A stretch of DNA of 64,000 bases from Cohnella herbarum (GTDB lineage: Bacteria; Bacillota; Bacilli; Paenibacillales; Paenibacillaceae). The notes beneath the pieces are model-generated. The model was not told the DNA's origin. It worked only from the letters and a program-made list of their open reading frames with translations, and did no database searches. Both the position numbers and the translations under genes were made by a program. The stretch is from positions 5,507,001-5,571,000 of the forward strand of contig NZ_CP051680.1 of assembly GCF_012849095.1 (NCBI RefSeq), written 5' to 3'. Below are positions 44,887-54,666 of this stretch, piece by piece (positions within the stretch are counted from its first letter, which is position 1; every line of letters starts with the position of its first letter).

Positions 44887-47430
44887 ATGGACAAGCCGTC
44901 CGTCGTTCCTTTCGTACCGCGTGCGGGGACCGGACCCTCCCTTGCTCCCGAAACGGGAAACAAGAGTTGGTTTCAGAAGCGGAAACAATCCGCTCAATCG
45001 AAAGAAAGCTCCAGTCCGCCTTCGCTATTGTTGCGATGGGGAGAAGCCGTTCGTGCGCAGCAATGGGTGTTATTGATCATCGGGATAGGTTTTTTGCTCG
45101 GCAGGGCGACTATGCTGGAAGGGATTGCGCCGTTCGCGGCGGCTTTTTTCGGAGTAGTGCTCTACTTGCGCAAGGACTTGGCGTTCTGGGCAATGCTATC
45201 GCTTGTCGCGGGCAGCTTCTGGGCAATAGAACCGATGCCTGCGATCATTTGCGCGGAGATCGGCGTGATTTATTTGCTCTATCGGGGATTGGTGCTCTAT
45301 GAAAGGGCGGATTTGTCCCATGCGCCGGTCGTCGTCTTCGCGGGTACGTTGATCGTTCGTCTGTTTGCGACTTTACTGTCGGACAAAACCGCTTGGTTGC
45401 CCTATGCCCTTACCGTAGTGGAAGCGGGCCTAGCTTTCGTGCTAACGCTATTATTCGTTCACGCTCTCCCCGTACTCGCAAGAACGAGAAAAACGACCGA
45501 TTTGCGCCATGAGGAATGGGTGGGCGTCGCGATCTTGCTAGCTTGCCTGCTTACCGGCATGACCGGCTGGACGGTATACGGAGTTGCGGTTGCCAGCGTC
45601 TTGTCCCGTTATTTCGTCGTCATGACGGCTTTCGTCGGGGGTCCGGCATTGGGGACGTCGGCCGGCGTCGTGGCGGGTATGATTCTAAGCTTGTCCAATC
45701 TCGGAGCGGCATCGGAGATCGGATTGTTGGCCTTCGGCGGACTTATGGCGGGTCTGGTGCGCGAAGGAGGGAAAGCGGCGTCTATGTTCGGGTTGTTGCT
45801 CGGCACGTCGGTATTAACGTTATATGGGGGAACCGCGTCAGACACGATGATGTCCACGTGGGCGACCGTGGCAGCTATGGTTATGATGTTGTTCACTCCC
45901 CGCTCGGTTCTGAACGCTCTATCGAGATTTATCCCCGGTACTACAAACTATGCGCAGAACCAGCATGATTATGCGCAGAAGGTGAGAGATTTAACGGCGG
46001 AAAGGGTGGAAAAGTTTTCGGAAGTTTTCCGGCAGCTCTCGGGGAGTTTCCGTCAGATGACCCAGCAAGGGGAAACCGCTAGGCAAAGCCGGGACTTCGA
46101 CCACTTCGTGAACGAGGTTCATGAGCGGGCTTGCACGAATTGTCATCGCCGCAACTTATGCTGGGACGGGCAATTCATTCAGACCTACAAGCTGATGACG
46201 GACATGATGACGGCAGTAGAAGAGGAGCCGGACTTGATGCCCGCTCAGATGCCTAAATCTTGGAGCCGGGTTTGCGTGAAGACGCCGCTCGTGCTGGACG
46301 TGCTTAAACGCCAGTACGAAGTGTATCGCAATGATTTGCATTGGCGGCAGCAATTGCAGGATAGCCGTTTTCTCGTGGCCGATCAGTTGTCGGGGGTCTC
46401 GCAGGTTATGGACGATCTGGTGAAGGAAATCCGTCGCGAAGCCAAACAGATGGAAGTTCAGGAGAAGCAAATCCGTGATGCTCTCGAACGTCTGGGGCTG
46501 GCGATTCAAAGTATAGATATTCTGAGTTTGGAGGAGGGACATATCGATATCGAGATGGTGCATGCTTTTCGCACCGGGTATGACGAATGCCGCAAGATGA
46601 TCGCCCCCTTGCTGTCCGAGATTCTCGGGGAAACGGTTTCGGTCAGTCAGGAGCGAAGCGGCGTGCCTTCGGCGCACTTAAGCACGGTAACGTTCGCATC
46701 GGCCAAAATTTACGAGGTGGAGACGGGGGTGGCGGGAGCGGCCAAGGATGGCGATATGCTTTCGGGAGACAGCTTCAGTATGGTGGAGCTGGGAAATGGA
46801 AAGTTTGCGGTGGCGCTAAGCGACGGAATGGGCAACGGGGTGAGAGCGCGAATGGAGAGCAGCGCGGCGTTGTCGATGCTGGAGCAACTGCTCCAATCGG
46901 GAATCGACGAACGGCTCGCGGTAAAGTCGGTGAATTCCGTGTTGCTGCTGCGTTCTCCGGAGGAAATGTTCGCAACGGTGGATCTGGCGCTCATTGATCT
47001 GTATACCGCTCATGCGACGATGCTTAAGATTGGATCGACGCCAAGCTTTATTAAAAGAGGGAGGGAGATTATTCCGATCGCCGCTAATAACTTGCCGATC
47101 GGCATCCTGCAGGATATCGAGATCGATCTTCTCAGGGTGCAGTTACAGCCTGGGGATACGCTAATCATGATGACGGACGGCATTCTGGATTCCCCGGGCC
47201 ATGCGATTAACAAGGAGCAGTGGATGAAGAGGGTTCTTCAGGAGCTTGCTGCCGATGAGCCGCAAGATATCGCGGACGAGCTCCTCGATATGGCGCTGCG
47301 ACAATATCCGGGGGGCGTGAAGGACGATATGACCGTTATCGTCACGCGGCTGACGCGACATCAGCCGGAGTGGGCAGCCTTCCGTTGGCCGGGACTTAAC
47401 CGGTTGGAGCGACCGAGGACGGTGAGCTGA
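44887..47430 (+). CDS. spoIIE: Stage II sporulation protein E, SpoIIE phosphatase
   Basis: Start ATG behind TGGGGTG; a GTG 18 bases earlier is open but has no better site. About 847 residues. N-terminal multi-helix membrane region (about 55-330), a central FtsZ-interaction region with a C-T-N-C-H-R-R-N-L-C-W motif, and a C-terminal PP2C phosphatase domain: S-G-D-S-F-S, A-L-S-D-G-M-G-N-G, M-M-T-D-G-I-L-D-S and K-D-D-M-T (metal ligands). SpoIIE dephosphorylates SpoIIAA to activate SigF in the forespore and takes part in polar septation. Monocistronic: own promoter and terminator. Confidence 0.95.
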   Translation: MDKPSVVPFVPRAGTGPSLAPETGNKSWFQKRKQSAQSKESSSPPSLLLRWGEAVRAQQWVLLIIGIGFLLGRATMLEGIAPFAAAFFGVVLYLRKDLAFWAMLSLVAGSFWAIEPMPAIICAEIGVIYLLYRGLVLYERADLSHAPVVVFAGTLIVRLFATLLSDKTAWLPYALTVVEAGLAFVLTLLFVHALPVLARTRKTTDLRHEEWVGVAILLACLLTGMTGWTVYGVAVASVLSRYFVVMTAFVGGPALGTSAGVVAGMILSLSNLGAASEIGLLAFGGLMAGLVREGGKAASMFGLLLGTSVLTLYGGTASDTMMSTWATVAAMVMMLFTPRSVLNALSRFIPGTTNYAQNQHDYAQKVRDLTAERVEKFSEVFRQLSGSFRQMTQQGETARQSRDFDHFVNEVHERACTNCHRRNLCWDGQFIQTYKLMTDMMTAVEEEPDLMPAQMPKSWSRVCVKTPLVLDVLKRQYEVYRNDLHWRQQLQDSRFLVADQLSGVSQVMDDLVKEIRREAKQMEVQEKQIRDALERLGLAIQSIDILSLEEGHIDIEMVHAFRTGYDECRKMIAPLLSEILGETVSVSQERSGVPSAHLSTVTFASAKIYEVETGVAGAAKDGDMLSGDSFSMVELGNGKFAVALSDGMGNGVRARMESSAALSMLEQLLQSGIDERLAVKSVNSVLLLRSPEEMFATVDLALIDLYTAHATMLKIGSTPSFIKRGREIIPIAANNLPIGILQDIEIDLLRVQLQPGDTLIMMTDGILDSPGHAINKEQWMKRVLQELAADEPQDIADELLDMALRQYPGGVKDDMTVIVTRLTRHQPEWAAFRWPGLNRLERPRTVS

Positions 47431-47479
47431 TTGGACGGAAGGGAAGTGAGAGTATAGATAAGCAGTACGGGATGAAGAA

Positions 47480-47516
47480 GGAGCTTTCCCTTGGATCCGG
47501 GAAAGCTCCTTTTTAT
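47480..47516 (+). terminator. Terminator of spoIIE
   Basis: GGAGCTTTCCC (47480-47490), 8-base loop, GGGAAAGCTCC (47499-47509), then TTTTTATT. Perfect 11-pair stem. The opposite strand has a weaker T tract and may also end the converging - strand genes. Confidence 0.92.
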
Positions 47517-47566
47517 TGTAAAGCTACGGATAACGGTCGGGTTTCATAATGATGATGACGGCTTGG

Positions 47567-47884
47567 CTAGTTTAGCTTCCGGTCTTTCTCGCTTACAGCT
47601 TCATCGAACCAAATTCGAAATTCCGCTTTCTCTGAATCGTTCTCGAACTGGCTTGTGAGATAGTTCAAATCCAGGTTCTCCAAATACATAAGCAGAAGCC
47701 TATACCCCCACTCGCGGTCTCTTCCCGAGCTCCAATGAACGGCTTTTCTCAATCTATCTAGAATAATGTCTTCAAGGCCAATCACGTACACGACTTTTTC
47801 TTCTACTTGCAATTCGGTTATTTTATCGTAGTTTCCCGCCAAGAGGTTCGAGGGTATTAAGTCTATCGAACTTGTCCTTACTTG
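47567..47884 (-). pseudogene. Truncated nucleotidyltransferase-like protein fragment
   Basis: The frame is open from a TAG at 47887-47885 to the stop at 47567; the only usual start is TTG at 47842 (91 residues), with no good ribosome site. Protein-like sequence continues upstream of that TTG (S-S-I-D-L-I-P-S-N-L-L-A-G-N-Y-D). The pattern V-Y-V-I-G-L-E-D-I-I-L-D-R-L, followed by a helical region, resembles the C-terminal half of a family of nucleotidyltransferase-fold proteins (DUF6036/AbiEii-like), while the N-terminal catalytic half is missing. A second frame overlapping the same bases also reads like protein, so a frameshift is possible. Family assignment is tentative. Confidence 0.45.
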
Positions 47885-47901
47885 CTAGTTGCACAAGCGC
47901 T

Positions 47902-48174
47902 TCATTCGCCTGTTGTATATTTAGCAAGGCGCAACACCCGTCTTTCTGCGTCATATTGAACGGTTCCGTTACTCATGGCAGTCAGCAGCTTGTTACGCGC
48001 TAAGTAGTTAAGGGCTTTGATCTCGTCGGGGCTTCGTGGAGGCAGGTTATCTGCTTGTTGCGGTTGCTGTTTTCTGCCACGAAATAGAGCGACGGAATAA
48101 TCGAGAGAATGTTCGACGGCATCATCGCTCAAGCGTTTAATATTTTGAATGTCCGTTAGAGTCATTTTTCTCAT
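47902..48174 (-). CDS. Small protein of unknown function
   Basis: 90 residues, ATG start after a strong GAGGAGAGGAGC on the - strand, and AGTATA (48202-48207; TATACT on the - strand) as a possible -10 box. The product is helical and basic with many Q and R residues in the middle, and no membrane segment. It lies upstream of the nucleotidyltransferase-like fragment, with which it may have formed a two-gene unit (possibly a toxin-antitoxin or defence pair, unproven). The pair breaks the normally contiguous order spoIIE-yabS, so it was probably inserted here. No family recognised. Confidence 0.6.
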   Translation of the reverse strand: MRKMTLTDIQNIKRLSDDAVEHSLDYSVALFRGRKQQPQQADNLPPRSPDEIKALNYLARNKLLTAMSNGTVQYDAERRVLRLAKYTTGE

Positions 48175-48453
48175 GATCGTTGCTCCTCTCCTCGTAATAC
48201 CAGTATAGTCGGATAATCCCTACACTCATTCATTGACCGATACAAATCACGATATAAATCCAATTATATATAAAAATACGTCATAACTCTACGGCAGATA
48301 GTAACGCGGTCAGGTCAATCAGGCGGCTATACGCTCCAAAGGTTCTTTACATCAGCCTCGGCAATACGACCCGAGCTTGAACGTTTCAAGGTTAAATCTT
48401 CCATTCCTTGGCGACACTCTTTAATAGATTCAAGACAAGAAGAGGAGCGTGGA

Positions 48454-49215
48454 ATGATGAAGCAAATCTTGCTCATTACCGACGGAGGGTCGAATGTGGG
48501 AGAGAGTCCCGTTATTGCCGCGGCGCAAGCCTATGCGGAAGGAATTACGGTGAACGTAGCGGGCGTAATCGACGAAGGAACTATCGGAGAGTACGGAGCG
48601 GCGGAGATTGCCGAGATCGCGCGCGCCGGAGGCGGGATCAGTCAAATCGTCACGAGCCGTCAATTATCCCGTACGGTGCAGATGATGACGAGACAGACGG
48701 TGGCGGGAAGCATTCGCCAAGCCGTCAATCAAGAACTGAAGCAGCTGTTCGGGGTCGAGAACGTCGGGGCGCTTCCTCCGCCTAAACGCGCGGAAGTCGT
48801 AAGAGTGATGGAGGATATGGAAGAAACGATGTCGCTTTCCGTGGCGCTGCTCATCGATGCCAGCGCCAGCATGAAGCCCAAGCTGCACGCCGTGGAGGAA
48901 GCGATCCGCGATCTAACCTTAAGTCTGCAAGCCAGGACGGGTAGAAGCCAAGTATCCGTATTCCATTTTCCGGGAGAATCGCAGCATGATTACTGCGTTA
49001 TGGATGCGGGTTGGACCGCGAGTTCCGCTAAGATCGGTTCCCTATTCAACCGAATTCGGATGCGGGGGACGACTCCAACGGGACCTGCCCTATTGCAAGT
49101 CGTTGATTATATCGGCGAGACTTGTGGTAAAATAAGCAAAACAGAGCTAGCGGATGCGCCACTCCAGGCTGCGCGGGGCGATTCGAACGAGGTGCGGAGT
49201 GACTACGTCGTCTGA
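48454..49215 (+). CDS. yabS: von Willebrand factor A-like protein YabS
   Basis: 253 residues, ATG 6 bases after GAGGAG. The metal-site motifs appear in swapped order: the L-L-I-T-D-G-G-S strand that normally ends a vWA fold lies at the N-terminus, and the D-A-S-A-S motif and G-T-T-P-T-G-P lie in the C-terminal half. This seems to be a feature of the YabS family. The 3' end overlaps yabT by 17 bases. Function unknown; genetically tied to the kinase next to it and to sporulation-era expression in Bacillus. Confidence 0.82.
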   Translation: MMKQILLITDGGSNVGESPVIAAAQAYAEGITVNVAGVIDEGTIGEYGAAEIAEIARAGGGISQIVTSRQLSRTVQMMTRQTVAGSIRQAVNQELKQLFGVENVGALPPPKRAEVVRVMEDMEETMSLSVALLIDASASMKPKLHAVEEAIRDLTLSLQARTGRSQVSVFHFPGESQHDYCVMDAGWTASSAKIGSLFNRIRMRGTTPTGPALLQVVDYIGETCGKISKTELADAPLQAARGDSNEVRSDYVV

Positions 49216-50122
49216 TAATCAGCCTTACCCTAAGGGGACGGAAATTAGGGGCAAGTGGAATGGGAAGCACTATCGCTTGGAACGATTGCTAGGATTAGGC
49301 TCGAATGGGCAAGTCTATTTGGCTACCGCGGGTAACCGGGTCGGTTGCGCGGTTAAGATCGGTCATGAAGCCGCGGAGTTGCAAGGGGAAGTGAATATTC
49401 TAACTTCTCTGGACCATTCGCAGAAACAGCGGTCTCCCTTTCTGTTAGATGTGGACGACGGAATACTGGAGGGCAAGAAAGTTCCCTTCTACGTAATGAG
49501 ATACATTGCAGGCATCCCGGTCAAGGCTTATTTAAGCGAGCATGGCTCGCATTGGCTGGGCGTCGTGGGTTACCGGCTCCTAGAACGGTTAACGGAATTA
49601 CATGAAGCAGGCTGGGTATTCGGGGATATTAAGAGCGATAACGTGCTTGTCGGAGAATACGGGCGAGTGGAATTGGTCGATTTCGGCGGAGCATCCGCCA
49701 TCGGCCGCAGCGTTCGGCAGTTTACCGAGATTTACGACCGGGGGTACTGGTCGGCCGGGAGCCGTATCGCAGATCCGGCATACGACCATTTTGCCGTAGC
49801 CATGCTATGGCTGCATGCTCTCGACGGCAAACGGTTAATCCAATTGACGAAGACGCTGCTTCCGCAAAATCGGCACCCGCGGGAGCTGCTGAAGCTCGTG
49901 GGAAGCAATCCTAAGCTACTGCCGCTTGAGGGTTGGATGGAGAAGGCTCTGACGGGACGATTCTCGGATACGCGGGAAGCGGGTCGCGAGTGGAGGGAAG
50001 CGGTCAGGATTTCGCAGAAGCCGAAGTCTCCCGGAGACCGTGTACCCGGCTGGATGGCGGGACTGCTAGGAGCGGCGATCGTGCTAAGCGTATCGGTTGC
50101 GGCGATCTGGTTGTTTCAATAG
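49199..50122 (+). CDS. yabT: Serine/threonine protein kinase YabT
   Basis: GTG start 4 bases after GAGGTG, inside the end of yabS; a longer open frame upstream has no site. About 307 residues. Kinase domain with G-L-G-S-N-G-Q-V-Y (glycine loop), A-V-K-I (ATP Lys), F-G-D-I-K-S-D-N (catalytic Asp; F-G-D in place of H-R-D) and V-D-F-G-G (metal Asp). One C-terminal membrane helix (about 283-305) anchors it. In B. subtilis YabT is a DNA-activated kinase that phosphorylates RecA during spore development. It has no extracellular sensor domain. Confidence 0.88.
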   Translation: MTTSSDNQPYPKGTEIRGKWNGKHYRLERLLGLGSNGQVYLATAGNRVGCAVKIGHEAAELQGEVNILTSLDHSQKQRSPFLLDVDDGILEGKKVPFYVMRYIAGIPVKAYLSEHGSHWLGVVGYRLLERLTELHEAGWVFGDIKSDNVLVGEYGRVELVDFGGASAIGRSVRQFTEIYDRGYWSAGSRIADPAYDHFAVAMLWLHALDGKRLIQLTKTLLPQNRHPRELLKLVGSNPKLLPLEGWMEKALTGRFSDTREAGREWREAVRISQKPKSPGDRVPGWMAGLLGAAIVLSVSVAAIWLFQ

Positions 50123-50156
50123 AGCGTAAAGAGTGTTTATCCTCTTTATAGAGGAA

Positions 50157-50234
50157 GTTCAAAAAGTCATGTTTTGATCACGAAGCGAAGCAGGGAGCGG
50201 GTTCGACGTCGAATCTTAACCTGACCTTTTGAAC
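50157..50234. repeat. Stem-loop type intergenic repeat element
   Basis: Outer arms GTTCAAAAAGTCA (50157-50169) and TGACCTTTTGAAC (50222-50234) pair at 12 of 13 positions and enclose a second palindrome, TTCGACGTCGAA (50202-50213). From memory, elements of this kind are dispersed in intergenic regions of Paenibacillus genomes. It lies between yabT and tilS and might act as a processing or attenuation site. Confidence 0.6.
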
Positions 50235-50263
50235 TGGCACTTATAGAGGTCGTTAAAGGAGCA

Positions 50264-51688
50264 ATGACGGTGCAACCGCAGGATGAGTGGGAACGAAGCA
50301 TCATGGCACAGGCGCGGGCGGAAGGCTGGTGGCACGTAGAGGGCAAAGTCGTCGCGGCGGTTTCGGGCGGGCCGGATTCTATGGCGCTGCTTCATATTCT
50401 GAACGCGATGGCGAGGGAAGAGCCTTTTCAAGTCATCGTAGCTCATGCGAACCATCAATTCCGCGGATCGGAATCCGATGCCGAAGCGGAACTGGTGCGC
50501 GGCTTGGCCTCGGAGTACGGAATGCCGTTTGAATCCGTCGAGCTTGGAATGCCTGCGTACATAGCGGATTCGGGGATCAATCCCCAGACGGCATCGCGGG
50601 AAAAGCGGTATGATTTTCTGAAACGGGTCGCAAACAAGTATTCCGCTAAGTACTTGCTGACCGGACATCATGCGGACGATCAAGCGGAGACGGTCCTTAT
50701 GAGAGTCATAAGGGGAACGGGAGTCAGCGGGTTAGCCGGCATCCCATATCGTCGAAAAGAAGAACAATTGGAACTGATTCGCCCCTTGTTACGTATAACC
50801 AAATGTGAGCTTCTGGATTATTGTAAGCGAAACGGGGTGCCTTTCGCGGTAGATAGCAGTAATATCGACCGGCATTACTTCCGTAATGCCGTCCGATTGG
50901 ATGTAATGCCGATGATTGAACAATATAATCCTAGGCTGAAGGCTTCCTTGGTCAGACTATCCGATCTGGCAGCGGCGGATGACGACTACATGGAAGGCCA
51001 GACCCTTCAAGCCTTTCAAGAGGGAGTAACTCCTTCGGGGGAAGGCTTCCGGTTAGAGCGACGACGGTTCCGCGGCCTCCACGTCGCTTTACAACGCAGA
51101 TTGATTAAATTAATATTAAACTGTTCTTCGAACCCGCGCGATATGCTGGACTACGGGCATGTGGAGGAAATCCTTGCTGCGCTTACACAGGAGCGTCCCA
51201 CGGTTACGCAGTTAGATATCGGGGATGGCTGGGTGATGATAAGGGAATACGAACAGGCGTATATCGGCCCGGGTCATCCGGAACCGGTAAATTTTACGTA
51301 TATCGTCTCCGATAATATAAGCGAGGTTGCGATCGGGGAAACAGGGGAGCATATTCGGTTAGAACGTCTGGAGGGTTCTTTGCCCAACGGGACGACAAAC
51401 CGGAATGAAGCTAGCTTCGATGCCGATGAATTGATTATGCCCCTTCGGGTTCGCAGCCGATTGCCTGGAGACCTTATGCATCCTTACGGACTAAACGGCA
51501 CCAAAAAAGTGCAAGATATGTTCGTCGATGCCAAAGTGCCACGTTCCCGCCGCGATAAACTTCCCCTGTTGGTAGATGGAGATGGACGCGTGCTCTGGAT
51601 ACCGGGAATGCGTCGTTCAAGTCATGCTTTGGTTACCGCGGATACCCGATCGACATGGCGTTTCACTTACGCGACTCGGAAAGAATGA
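50264..51688 (+). CDS. tilS: tRNA(Ile)-lysidine synthase TilS
   Basis: 474 residues. ATP-pyrophosphatase P-loop S-G-G-P-D-S-M-A-L-L near residue 30, the G-H-H-A-D-D-Q-A-E-T motif, R-G-T-G-V-S-G-L-A-G-I-P and D-S-S-N at about 205. A C-terminal TilS domain ends in K-V-Q-D-M-F-V-D-A-K-V-P and R-R-D-K-L-P-L-L. It converts the CAU anticodon of one tRNA-Ile to lysidine, needed to read AUA; essential. ATG after AAAGGAG. Confidence 0.95.
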   Translation: MTVQPQDEWERSIMAQARAEGWWHVEGKVVAAVSGGPDSMALLHILNAMAREEPFQVIVAHANHQFRGSESDAEAELVRGLASEYGMPFESVELGMPAYIADSGINPQTASREKRYDFLKRVANKYSAKYLLTGHHADDQAETVLMRVIRGTGVSGLAGIPYRRKEEQLELIRPLLRITKCELLDYCKRNGVPFAVDSSNIDRHYFRNAVRLDVMPMIEQYNPRLKASLVRLSDLAAADDDYMEGQTLQAFQEGVTPSGEGFRLERRRFRGLHVALQRRLIKLILNCSSNPRDMLDYGHVEEILAALTQERPTVTQLDIGDGWVMIREYEQAYIGPGHPEPVNFTYIVSDNISEVAIGETGEHIRLERLEGSLPNGTTNRNEASFDADELIMPLRVRSRLPGDLMHPYGLNGTKKVQDMFVDAKVPRSRRDKLPLLVDGDGRVLWIPGMRRSSHALVTADTRSTWRFTYATRKE

Positions 51689-51825
51689 CGTTAGGCTTAT
51701 CCGATTCGTCTCCGCCATTCCTAAGAACGGCGATATCCGTTTATGCTTGGTCGGGACTGAAAACTAGGGCATGATCGGAGTAATGCCATCATACCGTGTA
51801 ATAATCTCAATGGGAGGTACCTTTT

Positions 51826-52365
51826 TTGCAAAAAGACATTCAAGAAGTTCTCTACTCGGAAGAAGTAATTCAGCAAAAGGTACAGGAACTAGGGGCGGCG
51901 ATCAGCCGCGACTACGAGGGGCGTAATCCGCTCGTCATTTGCGTACTGAAGGGCGCTTTTATTTTTATGGCGGATTTGTCCAAGAATATCGTTATCCCGA
52001 TCGAACTTGATTTTATGGCGGTATCGAGTTACGGCAATTCCACAAGGTCTTCCGGCGAAGTCAAAATCATTAAAGATTTAGACGCCTCCGTTGAAGGGCG
52101 CGACGTACTTATCGTAGAAGATATTATTGACAGCGGTTTGACCTTGAGTTATTTGATCGATGTGCTGGAACGCCGCAATGCGTTATCCGTCAACGTCGTG
52201 GCGCTGTTCGATAAGCCGGGGCGCCGCACGGTAGACCTGAACGCCGATTATACCGGGTTTACGATTCCGGATGCGTTCGTCGTCGGTTACGGTCTTGATT
52301 ACGCGGAGAAATACCGCAATCTGCCGTATGTGGGAATTCTTAAACCGGAAGTGTATTCGAGTTAA
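51826..52365 (+). CDS. hpt: Hypoxanthine phosphoribosyltransferase
   Basis: TTG start 7 bases after GGGAGGT. 179 residues, standard length. PRPP-binding motif [22 protein letters not shown] near the N-terminus, and the flexible loop S-S-Y-G-N-S-T. Salvages hypoxanthine and guanine to IMP and GMP. Conserved position between tilS and ftsH. Confidence 0.95.
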   Translation: MQKDIQEVLYSEEVIQQKVQELGAAISRDYEGRNPLVICVLKGAFIFMADLSKNIVIPIELDFMAVSSYGNSTRSSGEVKIIKDLDASVEGRDVLIVEDIIDSGLTLSYLIDVLERRNALSVNVVALFDKPGRRTVDLNADYTGFTIPDAFVVGYGLDYAEKYRNLPYVGILKPEVYSS

Positions 52366-52396
52366 GACACGTCGTCTTTATGACGGCGCGTAGTGA

Positions 52397-52426
52397 TTGT
52401 GATGCCAAGACAGGCTATGGTAAAAT
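52397..52426 (+). promoter_or_regulatory. Predicted SigA promoter of ftsH
   Basis: TTGTGA (52397-52402), 18-base spacer, TAAAAT (52421-52426) preceded by TGG (extended -10). ftsH can thus be made independently of hpt. Confidence 0.45.
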
Positions 52427-52455
52427 GATGTAAGCGTGTCGAGAGGAGGTCGGGG

Positions 52456-54456
52456 ATGAATCGGTTCATCCGCAACACAGGGTTTTACTTACTTATCTTT
52501 TTGGTGACTGTCGGAATCGTTCAGTTTTTCATTGGAAAGAACGAGACGACTAAGGCTTTGAATTACAATGAAATTATGCAGGTGGTAGAACAAGGTAACG
52601 CTACCGAGCTTACGATTCAGCCACAAGGCGGTACCTATTTAATTACCGGTAAATACAAACAGAAGCCTGCCGACGTCAAGAGCGATTTATTCTCGGGCCG
52701 CCTTCCTTTAACCGAGGTTGCGGCAACGAAATTGCATGATACGGCTGTTCAAAAAGGCATTGCCGTCGAAGACAAAAAAATGCCGGGACAAAGCTTCTGG
52801 CTGACATTTCTGACTTCCATCATTCCGTTCATTATCATGTTCGTACTGTTCTTCTTCCTGATCAATCAGGCGCAGGGCGGCGGCGGCAAAGTAATGAACT
52901 TCGGCAAGAGCCGCGCCCGTCTCTATAATGAAGAGAAAAAGCGGGTTACGTTCGAGGATGTGGCCGGAGCGGATGAAGAGAAACAGGAATTGGTCGAAGT
53001 CGTCGAATTCTTGAAAGATCCCCGTAAGTTTGCCGCGCTTGGCGCACGCATTCCGAAAGGCGTTCTTCTCGTAGGTCCTCCAGGTACGGGTAAAACCTTG
53101 CTCGCCCGCGCGGTTGCGGGAGAAGCGGGAGTTCCGTTCTTCACGATCTCCGGTTCGGATTTCGTCGAGATGTTCGTGGGCGTCGGGGCATCCCGTGTCC
53201 GTGATCTATTCGAGAACGCGAAGAAAAACTCGCCCTGCATTATCTTTATCGATGAGATCGATGCAGTAGGACGTCAACGGGGCGCAGGCCTTGGCGGCGG
53301 ACATGACGAGCGCGAGCAAACATTGAACCAACTCCTCGTGGAGATGGATGGATTCGGCGCTAACGAAGGAATCATCATCGTTGCCGCGACGAACCGTCCC
53401 GACATTCTCGATCCCGCCCTGCTTCGTCCGGGTCGTTTCGACCGTCAGATCACGGTGGATCGTCCAGACGTGAAGGGCCGCGAAGCGGTGCTGAAGGTTC
53501 ACGCGCGCAACAAACCGTTGAACAAGGATGTTCGCCTTGGCACGATCGCGAAGCGGACTACCGGATTTACGGGCGCGGACTTGGAAAATCTATTGAACGA
53601 AGCGGCATTGCTTGCCGCACGACGGAATAAAAAAGATATCGCGATGCTGGAAGTCGATGAAGCGATCGACCGCGTTGTCGTCGGTACGGAGAAGAAGAGC
53701 CGCGTGATCAGCGATCGCGAGAAGCGCATTGTCGCCTACCACGAAGCCGGACATACGATTGCCGGATTCTTCCTCGAGCATGCCGATACGGTGCATAAGG
53801 TAACGATCATTCCTCGCGGACGCGCCGGCGGTTACGTCATCATGCTTCCTAAGGAAGATCGTATGCTCGTAACCAAGCAAGAGCTCCTCGACAAAGTAAC
53901 GGGATTGCTCGCGGGCCGTGCGGCCGAGGAAATCTTCATCGGCGAAATCGGAACGGGCGCTTACAGCGACTTTAAGTCCGCGACGAGCATCGTTCGCGCG
54001 ATGATCATGGAATACGGGATGAGCGACAAGCTCGGAACGATGCAATTCGGAAGCTCTCAGGGTCAAGTATTCTTAGGTCGGGACATCGGGCATGAACAGA
54101 ACTACTCCGATGCGATCGCTTACGAGATCGACCAAGAGATGCAAAGCATTACGCGGGATTGTTACGATCGCGCGAAGAAGCTGTTAACCGAGAAGAGCGC
54201 CGAGATGCACTTGATCGCGAAGACGCTTCTTGACGTGGAGACGCTTGACCTCGAACAGATCAAATCCTTGATCGAGAAGGGGATTATCGTTCCGAGCGAA
54301 GAGGGAGAAGGTTCCTCCTCCGGCGAAGAGTCTAAAGCCGAACCGATCGTAGATACGCTGGGCAACGTTAAAGTGCGGATTCAAACCCGCGAAGACGAGC
54401 CGCTGGCAACTATGCCGGACTTGCGCAAAGACGACGATTCCGAAGAACCGAAGTAA
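52456..54456 (+). CDS. ftsH: ATP-dependent zinc metalloprotease FtsH
   Basis: 666 residues. Two membrane helices (about 7-25 and 112-135) flank a small extracytoplasmic domain. The AAA module has Walker A G-P-P-G-T-G-K-T, Walker B I-I-F-I-D-E-I-D and second-region-of-homology [18 protein letters not shown]. The zinc motif is H-E-A-G-H. The C-terminal tail is acidic. Membrane protein quality control and sporulation control. ATG after GAGAGGAGG. Confidence 0.97.
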   Translation: MNRFIRNTGFYLLIFLVTVGIVQFFIGKNETTKALNYNEIMQVVEQGNATELTIQPQGGTYLITGKYKQKPADVKSDLFSGRLPLTEVAATKLHDTAVQKGIAVEDKKMPGQSFWLTFLTSIIPFIIMFVLFFFLINQAQGGGGKVMNFGKSRARLYNEEKKRVTFEDVAGADEEKQELVEVVEFLKDPRKFAALGARIPKGVLLVGPPGTGKTLLARAVAGEAGVPFFTISGSDFVEMFVGVGASRVRDLFENAKKNSPCIIFIDEIDAVGRQRGAGLGGGHDEREQTLNQLLVEMDGFGANEGIIIVAATNRPDILDPALLRPGRFDRQITVDRPDVKGREAVLKVHARNKPLNKDVRLGTIAKRTTGFTGADLENLLNEAALLAARRNKKDIAMLEVDEAIDRVVVGTEKKSRVISDREKRIVAYHEAGHTIAGFFLEHADTVHKVTIIPRGRAGGYVIMLPKEDRMLVTKQELLDKVTGLLAGRAAEEIFIGEIGTGAYSDFKSATSIVRAMIMEYGMSDKLGTMQFGSSQGQVFLGRDIGHEQNYSDAIAYEIDQEMQSITRDCYDRAKKLLTEKSAEMHLIAKTLLDVETLDLEQIKSLIEKGIIVPSEEGEGSSSGEESKAEPIVDTLGNVKVRIQTREDEPLATMPDLRKDDDSEEPK

Positions 54457-54468
54457 CAGCAAATTACA

Positions 54469-54512
54469 CGGGGTGCTCCCGCGCTTATGGCGCTTAGGGG
54501 CACCCCGTTTTT
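54469..54512 (+). terminator. Terminator of ftsH
   Basis: CGGGGTGC (54469-54476) pairs with GCACCCCG (54500-54507), inner loop containing a second small GCGC stem, then five T. Between it and the nadA promoter (54513-54666) I see no gene, only weak inverted repeats such as GGAAACG/CGTTTCC. Confidence 0.85.
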
Positions 54513-54666
54513 CATTGCACGATCAAACTGCACATAAAACCTTCGCTATGAAGTGGAAACGGGGAAGAAAGCGAGTTAGAAACAGGTAAATCGGAGCTGC
54601 GTTTCCAGCTTTGAGGAATATTAAGTCATAGCCGAGAAAAAGGGCTTACAATCGGTTCAAGATGAA

